DNA of 64,000 nt, taken from NCBI RefSeq assembly GCF_036178145.1, contig NZ_CP108067.1, positions 7,765,001 to 7,829,000 of the forward strand, read 5' to 3'. Shown piece after piece: positions 10,611 to 22,835 of this stretch. The notes under the pieces are model-generated. The model was not told where the DNA came from. It saw only the letters and a program-made list of their open reading frames with translations, and made no database searches. How positions within the stretch are numbered: the stretch's first letter is position 1; each line of letters begins with the position of its first letter. This DNA is from Streptomyces sp. NBC_00273. Its GTDB lineage: Bacteria; Actinomycetota; Actinomycetes; Streptomycetales; Streptomycetaceae. Position numbers and translations under genes: made by a program.

Positions 10611-12056
10611 GTGAGAGCCGCGCCGACCATCCTGCATCTGGACATGGATGCCTTCTACGCCTCCGTGGAGCAGGCGTCGAAGCCGAGCCTGCGCGGCAAG
10701 GCCGTCATCGTCGGCGGCCTCGGGCCGCGCGGGGTCGTCGCCACGGCCTCGTACGAGGCCAGGCGCTTCGGGGTGCACTCCGCGATGCCGATGGGGCAGG
10801 CGCGGCGGCTCTGCCCGAACGGCGCGTACCTGATCCCCCGCTTCAACCTCTACCGGCAGGTCAGCGACGTGGTGATGGCCATTCTGCGGGAACTGTCGCC
10901 CCTGGTGGAGCCCCTGAGCCTGGACGAGGCCTTCGTGGACCTGGAAGCGGGCGGGGTGGCCTTCGACTCGCGCAGCGCGCGGGAGACGGGGGAGCGGCTG
11001 CGGGCCGACATCCGGGCCGCCACGGGGCTCAGCGGGTCGGTGGGGCTGGCCGGGTCGAAGATGCTGGCCAAGGTGGCGTCCGAGGAGGCCAAGCCGGCCG
11101 GACTGCTGCTGATCGAGCCGGGGACGGAGCGCGAGCTGCTCGCGCCGATGTCGGTGCGGACCCTGCCCGGGGTGGGTCCGGCCACGGGCGAGCACCTGCG
11201 CCGGGCCGGGATCACCACGGTGGGGGAGCTGGCGGAGGCCGGGGAGGACGAGCTGGTCCGGATGGTCGGCCGCTCCGCCGGTGCAGGGCTGTACCGGATG
11301 GCGCTCGGGCTGGACGACCGGCCGGTGGTCGCGGAGCGGGACGCGAAGTCGGTGTCGGTCGAGGACACCTTCGACGTGGACCTGCACGACCGGGTACGGA
11401 TCCGCGGCGAGGTGCAGCGGCTCGCCGACCGGTGCGTACAGCGGCTGCGGGGCTCGGGGCACTCGGGGCGCACGATCGTGCTCAAGGTGAGGCGGTACGA
11501 CTTCTCCACGCTGACCCGGTCCGAGACCCTGCGGGGGCCCACGGACGACCCGGCGGTGGTGCGGGAGGCGGCGGCGCGGCTGCTGGAGGGCGTGGACACC
11601 ACGGGCGGGGTGCGGCTGCTGGGCGTGGGGGTGAGCGGGCTGGCGGACTACACGCAGGAGGACCTGTTCGCGCAGTCACTCGCCGCTGAGCCGGACGGGG
11701 CTGACGGGACTGACGGGACTGACGGGACCGGCATGACTGACGGAGCGGACACGGCGGGCGGGGCCGCAGGGGAGGCGGTGGCTGCCGGTGCCACCGAGAC
11801 GGCGGCCGAGGGGGCCCGGGGGGCCGCTGAGCCGCCCGGGGAGCCGGAGCCGGCCCCCGAACGGCGCTGGACGGCCGGGGGTGACGTACGGCATGCCGTG
11901 TACGGGCCCGGATGGGTGCAGGGCAGCGGCGTCGGGCGGGTGACCGTGCGGTTCGAGCAGCCCGGATCGGAGCCCGGCCGGGTGCGGACCTTCCGGGTGG
12001 ACGACCCCGAGCTGGAGCCGTCCGATCCGCTGCCGCTCGTGGGGGAACGGCCCTGA
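10611..12056 (+). CDS. dinB: DNA polymerase IV (Y-family translesion polymerase)
   Basis: 481 aa. The N-terminus carries LHLDMDAFYASVEQ (metal ligand Asp11) and SLDEAFVD (about residues 103-110), the catalytic acidic residues of Y-family polymerases, followed by the helix-hairpin-helix thumb (MSVRTLPGVGPATG) and the little-finger domain. The C-terminal 120 residues are an actinobacterial extension with a short DGTDGTDGT repeat and a final DNA-binding-like segment. No LexA box was recognised. It interrupts the otherwise mycobacterial-like gene order. Confidence 0.9.
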   Translation: MRAAPTILHLDMDAFYASVEQASKPSLRGKAVIVGGLGPRGVVATASYEARRFGVHSAMPMGQARRLCPNGAYLIPRFNLYRQVSDVVMAILRELSPLVEPLSLDEAFVDLEAGGVAFDSRSARETGERLRADIRAATGLSGSVGLAGSKMLAKVASEEAKPAGLLLIEPGTERELLAPMSVRTLPGVGPATGEHLRRAGITTVGELAEAGEDELVRMVGRSAGAGLYRMALGLDDRPVVAERDAKSVSVEDTFDVDLHDRVRIRGEVQRLADRCVQRLRGSGHSGRTIVLKVRRYDFSTLTRSETLRGPTDDPAVVREAAARLLEGVDTTGGVRLLGVGVSGLADYTQEDLFAQSLAAEPDGADGTDGTDGTGMTDGADTAGGAAGEAVAAGATETAAEGARGAAEPPGEPEPAPERRWTAGGDVRHAVYGPGWVQGSGVGRVTVRFEQPGSEPGRVRTFRVDDPELEPSDPLPLVGERP

Positions 12057-12081
12057 CGACCTAGGCACCCCCTAGCTCTCG

Positions 12082-12447
12082 TCAGCTCTCGTCACCCGCC
12101 AGGCGGCCGAAGTCGTGGTTGAAGTCCGACGGAAGGGTCGTGTCCAGCCCGTAGTGGTGGTAGAGCTGCAGCTCCTGTTCGGGGGAGAGGTGGCGCCCGA
12201 CACCGAAGTCCGGGGCGTCCCTGATGAGGGCGCGTTCGAAGGGCACCCGCAGGGCGTCGCCCACCAGCTCGCTCGGCTCCAGCGGGACGAAGGCGTCCCG
12301 GCTGAAGAGCCCCGTCCGGACCGCGGCCCACTCCGGGACGCCCGTGGCATCGTCGAGGTAGACCTCGTCGATCGTGCCGATCTTGGTGCCATTGCGGTCG
12401 AACGCCTTTCGGCCGATCAGGCTGCGCGGATCGATGTCGGTCTGCAC
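12082..12447 (-). CDS. PRC-barrel domain protein
   Basis: 121 aa. Residues 5-80 form a PRC barrel (DPRSLIGRKAFDRNGTKIG...VYLDDATGVPEWAAV), then a short C-terminal tail. The family is often stress-linked or RNA-associated; no specific role can be given. GTG 12447 is preferred because GGAGGG lies just upstream; an in-frame TTG at 12468 is an alternative. It is divergent from the glycine riboswitch. Confidence 0.7.
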   Translation of the reverse strand: MQTDIDPRSLIGRKAFDRNGTKIGTIDEVYLDDATGVPEWAAVRTGLFSRDAFVPLEPSELVGDALRVPFERALIRDAPDFGVGRHLSPEQELQLYHHYGLDTTLPSDFNHDFGRLAGDES

Positions 12448-12565
12448 GGTCCCTCCAAAAGGTCGCAACTGCTCCGTAATGACTACAGAAGTGCATATCC
12501 GCAGCGGAGGCCACTCGGGGAGGGTTCAGATCCTCGCTGGTACGCTGGTGAACGGCTGTCGACCC

Positions 12566-12790
12566 TGTGCGGGAGAGTCCTCCGAGTGAACGAGACGGAG
12601 GCGCCGAAGGAGCAAATCCTCCCCGGAATCTCTCAGGCATACGTACCGCACGGACGAGGCCACTCTGGAAAGCAGGGCGGGTACCGGGCGTGCAGTGCCG
12701 GTCCCCCTCCTCACCGACGGTGAAAGCCGGAACAGCGGGATACCCCCGTGACTCCGGTGAAACTCTCAGGTGCAGATGACAGAGGGGGAG
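12566..12790 (+). promoter_or_regulatory. Tandem glycine riboswitch
   Basis: Aptamer 1 (about 12566-12654) has the canonical GGGAGAG, GCGCCGAAGGAGCAAA and AATCTCTCAGG elements. Aptamer 2 (about 12657-12790) has CACTCTGGAAAGC and AAACTCTCAGGTGCAGATGACAGAGGGGGAGG, with an enlarged internal arm. Paired aptamers cooperatively bind glycine and usually switch glycine cleavage genes on. The ATG of glycine decarboxylase follows about 60 nt later. Confidence 0.93.
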
Positions 12791-12852
12791 GCCGTCCGGG
12801 TGCCCGCGCCGTGGTGCCCCTCGCAGGTCATACGACCAGGAGGCCTCCGTAC

Positions 12853-15738
<2,886 letters not shown>

Positions 15739-15748
15739 GGTGTACCTC

Positions 15749-15780
15749 GTCGTACGACCGCCGTATGACGGTCGTACGAC
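15749..15780. repeat. Inverted repeat after gcvP
   Basis: GTCGTACGACCG (15749-15760) and its exact complement CGGTCGTACGAC (15769-15780) are separated by 8 nt. It may be a regulator site or the first of two stacked hairpins ending gcvP transcription. Confidence 0.55.
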
Positions 15781-15782
15781 AT

Positions 15783-15829
15783 GACGAAGGGGCCGGTCCG
15801 GGAGACTCTCCCGGGCCGGCCCCTTCGTC
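15783..15829. terminator. Strong bidirectional terminator hairpin
   Basis: About 22 paired bases (15783-15804 with 15808-15829, one G-T pair) around a 3-nt loop. It lies between the converging gcvP and DUF5999 genes and can serve both. Confidence 0.85.
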
Positions 15830-15858
15830 GTTCGCTACGGTCGGTCGGACGACTTCGC

Positions 15859-16047
15859 CTAGGCCGCCGCGAGCGGGCGGTGCGGGGCGATGATCTGGCC
15901 GTCCGGCAGCAGTTCACCGGTGTCCTCGAAGAGCAGGACGCCGTTGCACAGCAGGCTCCAGCCCTGCTCCGGGTGGTTGGCCACCGGGCGCGCGGCCTCC
16001 CGGTCGGCGGATTCGGCTGACGGGCAGGCTGGCTGGTGCTGGCACAT
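15859..16047 (-). CDS. DUF5999 family small protein
   Basis: 62 aa beginning MCQHQPACPSAESADREAA and containing HPEQGWSLLCNGVLLFEDTG, as in the short Streptomyces DUF5999 family. Three cysteines (2, 8 and one mid-protein) could bind metal. Function unknown. ATG 16047 fits the family length; longer in-frame starts add an unconserved tail. Confidence 0.75.
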   Translation of the reverse strand: MCQHQPACPSAESADREAARPVANHPEQGWSLLCNGVLLFEDTGELLPDGQIIAPHRPLAAA

Positions 16048-16308
16048 GGATGCGTTCTTTCGCTGCGGTGTGGTCTGTGTGCTACGGCTCGATGCGTGAT
16101 TCATGGCCGTCCCCCTGGGTCATCCCCGCACCCGCGGGGAGCGTGTCATCAGTCTTCCTCCATGGCAGCCGCTTCGCAGGTATTTCCCGGCAGCCGTCCT
16201 CACAGATTGATGACGCATCACTCGTGCGGGCGGTTCAGGCCAACTCCCCTGTCATTTCGGATGGTTCGCAAGTGGCCCGGGTGGACTAGGCCGGATGGGT
16301 GATTCGGG

Positions 16309-16929
16309 TCAGGCGGCGGGCGCGGCCAAGGAGGGAGGCGCCGCCGCCGGCGTCGGGGTCAGCCGACGGGTCAGTACGGGCAGCAGCTCGGAGACCGGAT
16401 GCGGCCGGTACGCGGCGATGCCGGGCGGGGCCGGTGCGAGGGGCACCAGCAGGTCCTCGCCGGCCGGCAGCCCGGCGGCGGCGTCCGCGCCCACCGCCCC
16501 GTGCAGCCACAGGGTCAGCATGTAGAGCTCCGGAACCGACAGCAGCCGCGGCTGGTAGCCGGTGGTGAGGGACTCCGCCTGGCGCAGGGCGCGTTCGGTG
16601 GCCGCGACGTAGGGGCCCTCGAAGAAATGGGAGAAGACCCAGCCGTCGGGAGTCAGTCGGGTGTCGGCCGCCGCGACGTAGCGGTCCCCGCTGCGGATCA
16701 GGAACCGCCAGGCCGTGAGCCGGGTGCGCGGCGGCCTGCCGCCGGCCGCGAGGTTGGACATGCCCAGCCGGTCGAGGACGTGGACCGGAAGCGGGAGTTC
16801 GGCGGTCAGCGGCCCCTGGATCGCGCGCAGGGACGGGGTGTGCGCCTCGTGGACGGCGGTGGGGGAACCGAGTGCCGCGAGGACGCTGCGCAGGGCGGGC
16901 GCGGGAGCCGGAGGGACATGCAGCGGCAT
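16309..16929 (-). CDS. Conserved hypothetical protein
   Basis: 206 aa, no domain recognised. It is a soluble-looking protein with an ordered middle (WRFLIRSGDRYVAAADTRL, EGPYVAATERALRQAE) and Pro/Ala-rich ends. Codon use is typical of its neighbours. ATG 16929 is preceded by GAGAGGCG; longer frames run into non-coding-looking sequence. Confidence 0.55.
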   Translation of the reverse strand: MPLHVPPAPAPALRSVLAALGSPTAVHEAHTPSLRAIQGPLTAELPLPVHVLDRLGMSNLAAGGRPPRTRLTAWRFLIRSGDRYVAAADTRLTPDGWVFSHFFEGPYVAATERALRQAESLTTGYQPRLLSVPELYMLTLWLHGAVGADAAAGLPAGEDLLVPLAPAPPGIAAYRPHPVSELLPVLTRRLTPTPAAAPPSLAAPAA

Positions 16930-17416
16930 GGTGGGTCGCCTCTCACTTGGGAGACCGGTGGAACGGGGGCAGGTGCGGACTCGCATTCTGGGGCCAGAGG
17001 GGGGCCGAGGGGCAATGGCCGCGCGCCAACTCTCTGCCTCGTTTGCGGAGTTTATACGACATGTGTTCACGCAGTGTTTCGGCTAGCTGTCTCGCCTATT
17101 GCCGGCAAGGCGCTTACCGGACCCGCTGACATGGCTTTCATGCCGGATGCGCGCGAACATGTCGCGCTGACCTCGGAGGTTACCGGATGGGGGCTCGGCT
17201 GGAAAGCTTCGGTTATCTGAACGAGGCAAAGTCGGGGCGGAATTTGCGTAAAGCGACTTGCCAGGTGAATGTGCCGAAGCGCCCTTCGGCCAAACCGGCG
17301 CGCGCTCCACGTCGCGCACGCCGCCCGCGCGTTATGGATCACGCTGCCGGGGCATCATCGACCGTAACGCGCGCCTGGGTGTACCGGGCCAGGCCCACTC
17401 GAGGAGGGACGCTTCG
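16930..17416. other. Divergent intergenic region, no gene
   Basis: 487 nt between two divergently transcribed genes. It is lower in GC than its surroundings around 17040-17110 and 17200-17260, consistent with promoters in both directions. No convincing short gene, RNA or repeat was seen. Confidence 0.5.
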
Positions 17417-18949
17417 ATGGGGGAGAAGGTCGTGGCGGGCGGATTCGACCTATCCGATCGGCAGCGGTATCGAAGGAAGCTCCACGAGTGTCTGGAGGGA
17501 CTGGAGCGGCTCCTGGCGGAGAAGAGGTTCGATCGCCCGAAGAACATGATGGGACTGGAGATCGAGCTGAATCTCGCGGGCGCCGACGGGTTGCCGAGAA
17601 TGGTGAATGCGCAGGTGCTGGAGCGGATTGCGAGCCCCGATTTCCAGACCGAACTGGGAATGTTCAATCTGGAGGTGAACGTCCTTCCGCACCGGCTGGG
17701 CGGCCGAGTATTCGACCGGCTCGCCGAGGAACTCAGCGCCGGGCTGGGCTATGCCCACCGGAAGGCCGCGGAGATCGACGCCGGAGTGGTGATGATCGGT
17801 ATTCTGCCGACGATCTCCCGCGCCGACCTGGTCACCGCGAACCTCTCGGCGGTGGACCGCTACTCGCTGCTCAACGAGCAGATCCTGATGATGCGCGGGG
17901 AGGACTTCACGCTCGACATCGACGGCGTCGAACGGCTGATCTGGACCTCCGGGTCGATCGTGCCGGAGGCCGCCTGCACCTCCGTACAACTGCACCTGCA
18001 AGTGACTCCGGCCCGGTTCTCGGCGGTGTGGAACGCGGCGCAGGCGGTGGCCGCGGCGCAGATAGCCGTCGGCGCCAACTCGCCCTTCCTGTTCGGGCGC
18101 GAGCTGTGGCGGGAGTCGCGGCCGCCCCTGTTCACGCAGGCCACCGACACCCGGCCGCCCGAGCTCCAGGCGCAGGGCGTGCGGCCCCGCACCTGGTTCG
18201 GGGAGCGGTGGGTGGACTCGGCGTACGAGCTCTTCACCGAGAACGTCCGCTACTTCCCCGCCCTGTTGCCCATATGCGACGAGGAGGAGCCGCTGCGGGT
18301 GCTCAACGAGGGCGGGGTACCGGGCCTGCAGGAACTGGTCCTGCACAACGGCACCGTCTACCGGTGGAACCGGCCCGTGTACGGGGTCGCCGACGGGGTG
18401 CCGCACCTGCGCGTGGAGAACCGGGTGCTGCCGGCCGGGCCGACGGTCGCCGACGTCGTCGCCAACGCCGCCTTCTACTACGGGCTCGTACGCACCCTCG
18501 CGGACGAACCGCGCCCGGTCTGGACCCGGCTGCCCTTCGCCGAGGCGGAGGCGAACTTCGACGCGGCCTGCCGGTACGGCATCGACGCGCGGCTGCGGTG
18601 GCCGCGCCGCGGCCGGGCCGGGGGGCTGGCGAGCGTGCCCGCCGTACGGCTGGTCCTGGACGAGCTGCTGCCCATGGCGGCGGCGGGGCTGGACGCCTGG
18701 GGCATCGAGCCCGCGGACCGGGACCACTACCTCGGCATCATCGAGGAGCGCTGCCGGCGTCGGGTGAACGGGGCGACCTGGCAGGTGGACACCTACCACC
18801 GGGCCCTCGCCGCCGGACTGGAGCGGGACGAGGCGCTGGCGGCGACGACCCGCAGGTACAGCGAGCTGATGCACAAGGGCGACCCGGTGCACACCTGGCC
18901 GGTGGGGCTGACGGAGGAGGTGACCGCCTCGGTGCCCGTCGTGCGCTGA
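17417..18949 (+). CDS. Glutamate-cysteine ligase-like protein (GCS2 fold)
   Basis: 510 aa. It contains GLEIELNL and ELGMFNLEVNVLP near the N-terminus and TSVQLHLQV in the middle, which match the glutamate-binding and metal-binding strands of the GCS2 carboxylate-amine ligase family. Streptomyces uses mycothiol, so a glutathione role is unlikely; the substrates are unknown. ATG 17417 follows GAGGAGGG. Confidence 0.7.
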   Translation: MGEKVVAGGFDLSDRQRYRRKLHECLEGLERLLAEKRFDRPKNMMGLEIELNLAGADGLPRMVNAQVLERIASPDFQTELGMFNLEVNVLPHRLGGRVFDRLAEELSAGLGYAHRKAAEIDAGVVMIGILPTISRADLVTANLSAVDRYSLLNEQILMMRGEDFTLDIDGVERLIWTSGSIVPEAACTSVQLHLQVTPARFSAVWNAAQAVAAAQIAVGANSPFLFGRELWRESRPPLFTQATDTRPPELQAQGVRPRTWFGERWVDSAYELFTENVRYFPALLPICDEEEPLRVLNEGGVPGLQELVLHNGTVYRWNRPVYGVADGVPHLRVENRVLPAGPTVADVVANAAFYYGLVRTLADEPRPVWTRLPFAEAEANFDAACRYGIDARLRWPRRGRAGGLASVPAVRLVLDELLPMAAAGLDAWGIEPADRDHYLGIIEERCRRRVNGATWQVDTYHRALAAGLERDEALAATTRRYSELMHKGDPVHTWPVGLTEEVTASVPVVR

Positions 18950-19098
18950 CCGGCTGCCCCGGCCCCGGCCCCTGCCCCGGCCAGGGCTGGGGCGCCCGCC
19001 CGGCGCCCGCCCACCGCGCTCCCGCCGTGCGTCCGACACCGTCCGGCGATCTTGCCGATGGCCCCGCAGTGATCCTTCCCGTCCGCCGAGGAGGCAGT

Positions 19099-19938
19099 AT
19101 GGGGTGGTCACAACGGGATGGCAGGACGGAGTCGGGCGTGCGGACGGAGCCGGAGCCGGTGTTCTTGGAACTGGACGAGGACGGGCGGCGGCGCCTGCTG
19201 CGCACCGAGACGCTGCTCGTCCTCGCGCTGTCGCTGGGCGCGAGCGGGGTCTCGGCACTGATCAGCTTCATCGGCTCGCTCACCAAGCCCGGCGGCCTCA
19301 AGGACCAGGCGGCCACGCTCAACGGCTCCTACGCCCCGGGCCGGCCCTGGCTGGACCTCGCCTGGCAGCTGTTCGGCATCGCGAGCGCCCTGGTACCCGT
19401 ACTGCTGGTCGCGCACCTGCTGACCCGCGAGGGCGCCCCCGGGCTGCGGGTGCTGGGCTTCGACCGCACCCGGCCCGGGTGGGACTTCGGCCGGGGCGCC
19501 CTGGTCGCGGCCGGGATCGGCAGCGCCGGGCTGGCCTTCTACCTGGGCGCCCGGGCCACCGGATTCAACCTCACGGTGGTGCCGGAGGCGCTGCCCGACG
19601 TGTGGTGGAAGTTCCCCGTGCTCATCCTCTCCGCACTGCAGAACGCCGTGGTGGAGGAAATCATCGTGCTGGCCTACCTGCTGCGCCGGCTCGGCCAGCT
19701 GGGCTGGTCGCCCATGGCCGCGCTGCTGGCCAGCTCCGCGCTGCGCGGGTCCTACCACCTCTACCAGGGCATCGGCGGCTTCATCGGCAACATGGTGATG
19801 GGCGTCGTCTTCGTCCTCGCCTACCGGCGGTGGGGCAGGGTCGCACCGCTCGTCGTCGCGCACGCGCTCCTCGACATCGTGGCCTTCGGCGGGTACGCCC
19901 TGCTCGCGGGCAAGGTGGGCTGGCTGCCGACCCCGTGA
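19099..19938 (+). CDS. CPBP family intramembrane protease-like protein
   Basis: 279 aa with about six to eight membrane helices. The CPBP (Abi) motifs are visible: EEIIVLAYLLRRL (Glu-Glu plus Arg), SALRGSYHLYQG (His) and HALLD (His, Asp) at the C-terminus. Such proteins are Rce1-like glutamyl proteases. Start ATG 19099 has GAGGAGG upstream. No substrate is evident from context. Confidence 0.8.
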   Translation: MGWSQRDGRTESGVRTEPEPVFLELDEDGRRRLLRTETLLVLALSLGASGVSALISFIGSLTKPGGLKDQAATLNGSYAPGRPWLDLAWQLFGIASALVPVLLVAHLLTREGAPGLRVLGFDRTRPGWDFGRGALVAAGIGSAGLAFYLGARATGFNLTVVPEALPDVWWKFPVLILSALQNAVVEEIIVLAYLLRRLGQLGWSPMAALLASSALRGSYHLYQGIGGFIGNMVMGVVFVLAYRRWGRVAPLVVAHALLDIVAFGGYALLAGKVGWLPTP

Positions 19939-20090
19939 CCGGCGGCGGCCCACCCGATCGGCCCTTCCGGGCGGTGACGGACGCGGGAGCGGTGCGACGC
20001 TGGAGGCCAGTGCTGTGACCGGCGAGGTCCACCGGGTCGCGGCGCCCGGCACGCCTGTCCGGCCACAGCACCAGTGAGGAGGCGCACCCG

Positions 20091-20834
20091 GTGGCTGTTA
20101 TGGACTCCCTCGTGCCGTTCGCGCCGTTCCTGGTGCCCGTGGTCACCGGCCTGGTGGGCGGGATCAGCCTCCTCATCCGGGACCGACGGGAGGCGCGCAG
20201 CAGCGACCACCACTACCGCAGGCGCCTGGAGAAGGCCGCGCTGGAGATCCAGTTCCTCACCGGCTGGCTGCAGGCCAAGGAGCTGGCGCCGACCGATGCG
20301 CCGCCCCCGGATCCGGAACCCGGGCGCTGGCTGGACGAGTGCTACGCGTCGGTGCGCCGGGCCAAGGCGGACACGGGCGGCCGCCACCGGACCGGGCCGG
20401 TCTCGCTGCGCCGCCTCCTGCTCCTGGGAGAAGCGAGCGGCCCGGCGAAGAGCGTGCGGGTCGTCTACTGGCTCTCCCTTCTCCTGTTCAACGTCGCGCT
20501 CGCGTGGTGGGTGAACGCGCTCATCGCCGGCGTACCCGGCTTCATGCACGAGGACGGCGTCTCCGAGTCCGAGGAAATCGCCTCCTACCTGGGAGTGGCG
20601 GGCGTCCTCTTCGTCGTGTCGGCCCTCTTGTGGGTGTGGACGGTGCACCTGGGCGCGGCAGAGCCGAAGCAGGTGTACCGCAAGCGGATCGACTCGGCCG
20701 CCTGGGAGGAACACGAGCGGAAGCGGCGCAGTGCCGCACGCGAGAAGGCGGCTGCGAAGGCGCGATCGAAGGGGGACGCCGAAGGGGACGGCGAGGGGGA
20801 CGCGGAGCGGGACGGGGGCGGGTCCACGGGCTGA
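20091..20834 (+). CDS. Hypothetical membrane protein
   Basis: 247 aa. One hydrophobic stretch is N-terminal (residues 8-28), and two central membrane helices (VYWLSLLLFNVALAWWVNAL and LGVAGVLFVVSALLWVWTV) are followed by a very charged Lys/Arg/Glu/Gly tail. No family recognised. GTG 20091 or ATG 20100; GAGGAGG upstream supports a start here. Confidence 0.6.
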   Translation: MAVMDSLVPFAPFLVPVVTGLVGGISLLIRDRREARSSDHHYRRRLEKAALEIQFLTGWLQAKELAPTDAPPPDPEPGRWLDECYASVRRAKADTGGRHRTGPVSLRRLLLLGEASGPAKSVRVVYWLSLLLFNVALAWWVNALIAGVPGFMHEDGVSESEEIASYLGVAGVLFVVSALLWVWTVHLGAAEPKQVYRKRIDSAAWEEHERKRRSAAREKAAAKARSKGDAEGDGEGDAERDGGGSTG

Positions 20835-20903
20835 CCCGCCCGGACCGGCACGTCCGGCCCGGGTCGGCGTCCGCGTCCGCGCTCGCGTTAGTGTCCCGTG
20901 TGC

Positions 20904-21746
20904 TCACCCCGCCTGAACGGCCCCGGGCGGGGGCGCGAGGAGCTCGCCGTCGACGACCGTGACGGCCCGGCCGGTCAGCAGGGTGCGCTCGCCCGCCAGG
21001 GTCACCCGTACGAGCCCGCGGCGCGCACCGCCCTGGAGGCCGGTCAGTTCGGTGCGGCCCAGGCGCTCCGCCCAGAACGGGGCGAGCGCGGTGTGGGCGC
21101 TGCCGGTGACCGGGTCCTCGTCGATGCCGAAGGCGGGGAAGAAACCGCGGGAGACGAAGTCGTACCCGAGCGAAGGATCCTCGGCGGGCGCGGTGACGAT
21201 CACCCCCCGTCGGGCGAAGGCGCGCAGGGCGCCGTGGTCCGGCTCCAGCTCGCGCACGGTCTTCTCGTCGGCGAGCTCGACGACGAGGTCACCGATGTGG
21301 TCGGCGGTGTCGTGCACGGAGAGGATCGGGGGACCGCCGAGCGCGTGGTCCACGGCGGCCGGCGCCGCCACCGGCGTCAGCGAGGACGTCGGGAAGTCCA
21401 TGGTGACCGTGCCGTCCTCGGCCGTCTCGGCCGTGAGGATGCCGCAGCGCGCGGAGAAGCGGATCAGTCCCGTGGCGAGCCCGCTGGTGGCCAGTACGTG
21501 CGCGGTGGCCAGGGTGGCGTGGCCGCACATGTCCACCTCGGCGGCCGGGGTGAACCAGCGCAGCGCCCAGTCGGCGTCCCCGCCGGGCGGCAGGGGGTGG
21601 GCGAAGGCGGTCTCGGAGAGGTTCATCTCGCAGGCGACCTGCTGGAGCCAGGCGTCCGGGGGGAACGCGGCGTCGAGGAGCAGGACTGCCGCGGGGTTCC
21701 CCTGGAAGGGGCGGTCGGTGAAGGCGTCGACGATTCGGATGCGCAT
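20904..21746 (-). CDS. PhzF family isomerase-like protein
   Basis: 280 aa. PhzF motifs are present: DAFTDRPFQGNPAAV at the N-terminus, the catalytic glutamate in MNLSETAF, MCGHATLATAHVL, and DPVTGSAH in the second half. The fold resembles diaminopimelate epimerase; most members act on unknown metabolites. No phenazine genes are adjacent. ATG 21746 is chosen by family N-terminus. Confidence 0.83.
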   Translation of the reverse strand: MRIRIVDAFTDRPFQGNPAAVLLLDAAFPPDAWLQQVACEMNLSETAFAHPLPPGGDADWALRWFTPAAEVDMCGHATLATAHVLATSGLATGLIRFSARCGILTAETAEDGTVTMDFPTSSLTPVAAPAAVDHALGGPPILSVHDTADHIGDLVVELADEKTVRELEPDHGALRAFARRGVIVTAPAEDPSLGYDFVSRGFFPAFGIDEDPVTGSAHTALAPFWAERLGRTELTGLQGGARRGLVRVTLAGERTLLTGRAVTVVDGELLAPPPGAVQAG

Positions 21747-21779
21747 GCCCCGACGGTAGGGCGGTTCCTTGATCATCGA

Positions 21780-22126
21780 CAAAGGTCAATCGGGGGTGAC
21801 TGGCCCGGTCCGGTGTGGTGGCGGGTGCGCAGATCGGCCAGGTGGTGTGCAGGCGGAGCACGAGGCGGATGCGACGGTCGTCGGTGAGGAGGCGGTCGCC
21901 CGCCTGGAGCGGGGCCCGCGACGACCAGGCGCCGCCCGGTCGTGCCGAACACCGGTGCCCAGATCACTTCGGGCCCGCCGAGCGGTGCCATGTGCCGCCG
22001 GGCGACCGGGTACGGGGTGCCGAGCTCCGCCTCGAGCGGGACAGGGGCCGCGAGCCGGCGCGCAACGCCCCTTACCCAGGGCTCCGGTTCACCGTTGCCG
22101 CCGTGAACCGGATTGCCGGTACGCAC
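21780..22126 (-). pseudogene. Possible frameshifted gene fragment
   Basis: The minus strand codes for a natural-looking segment (PEVIWAPVFGTTGRRLVVAGPAPGG), then becomes Pro/His-rich. Skipping one G in the run near 21899 restores a natural frame (DRLLTDDRRIRLVLRLHTTW). This could be a small gene broken by a one-base insertion, or chance. It overlaps the promoter region of the next response regulator. Confidence 0.25.
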
Positions 22127-22139
22127 TAGTGTGCGCAGT

Positions 22140-22835
22140 GTGCGCGTACTACTGGTGGAAGACGATGAGCCGGTCGCCGAGTCCCTGCTCCGAGGCCTGA
22201 GTCGCTACGGCTTCGACGTCGAGTGGGTCACCACGGGCGGCGCGGCGTTGGGCCACGGGGGCCCGTACGACGTCGTCCTGCTCGATCTCGGGCTGCCGGA
22301 CACCGACGGCCTCGACGTGTGCAGGGCGCTGCGCGAGCGCAGTGCCGTGCCGATCATCGTGATCAGTGCCCGCAGCGACGAGACGGACCGGGTGGTCGGC
22401 CTGGAACTGGGTGCCGACGACTACGTGTCCAAGCCGTTCGGGGTCCGGGAGGTCATCGCGCGGATACGCGCGGTGATGCGACGCGTGCAGCCGCGCACCC
22501 CGTCGTCCCCGGAGAGCATCCCCGACCGGTACGGCTCCCGGCTCACCATCGACCGCAGGGCCGCCCGCGTCCGGCTGGACGGCCAAGAGGTGGCGCTCGC
22601 CCCCAAGGAGTACGACCTGCTCGCCTTCCTCACGGAGGAGCCCGGCGCGCTGATGTCCCGCGAGCAGATCATGGAAGCCGTCTGGGACGCGAACTGGTTC
22701 GGGCCGACCAAGACGCTGGACGTGCACGTGGCGGCGCTGCGGCGCAAACTCGCCGGGGCGATCACCATCGAGGCGGTACGGGGGGTCGGCTTCCGGCTCG
22801 AGGCCGCCAAGGGCGGGAACGACGACGCTCCGTGA
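22140..22835 (+). CDS. OmpR-family two-component response regulator
   Basis: 231 aa. The receiver domain has acidic pair Asp8/Asp9, phosphoacceptor Asp49 (VVLLDLGLP) and the conserved SKPFG lysine. The C-terminal winged helix DNA-binding domain has LAPKEYDLLAFL and TLDVHVAALRRKL. Start GTG 22140 or 22131. The stop overlaps the kinase start (GTGA), so the pair is co-translated. Confidence 0.88.
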   Translation: MRVLLVEDDEPVAESLLRGLSRYGFDVEWVTTGGAALGHGGPYDVVLLDLGLPDTDGLDVCRALRERSAVPIIVISARSDETDRVVGLELGADDYVSKPFGVREVIARIRAVMRRVQPRTPSSPESIPDRYGSRLTIDRRAARVRLDGQEVALAPKEYDLLAFLTEEPGALMSREQIMEAVWDANWFGPTKTLDVHVAALRRKLAGAITIEAVRGVGFRLEAAKGGNDDAP

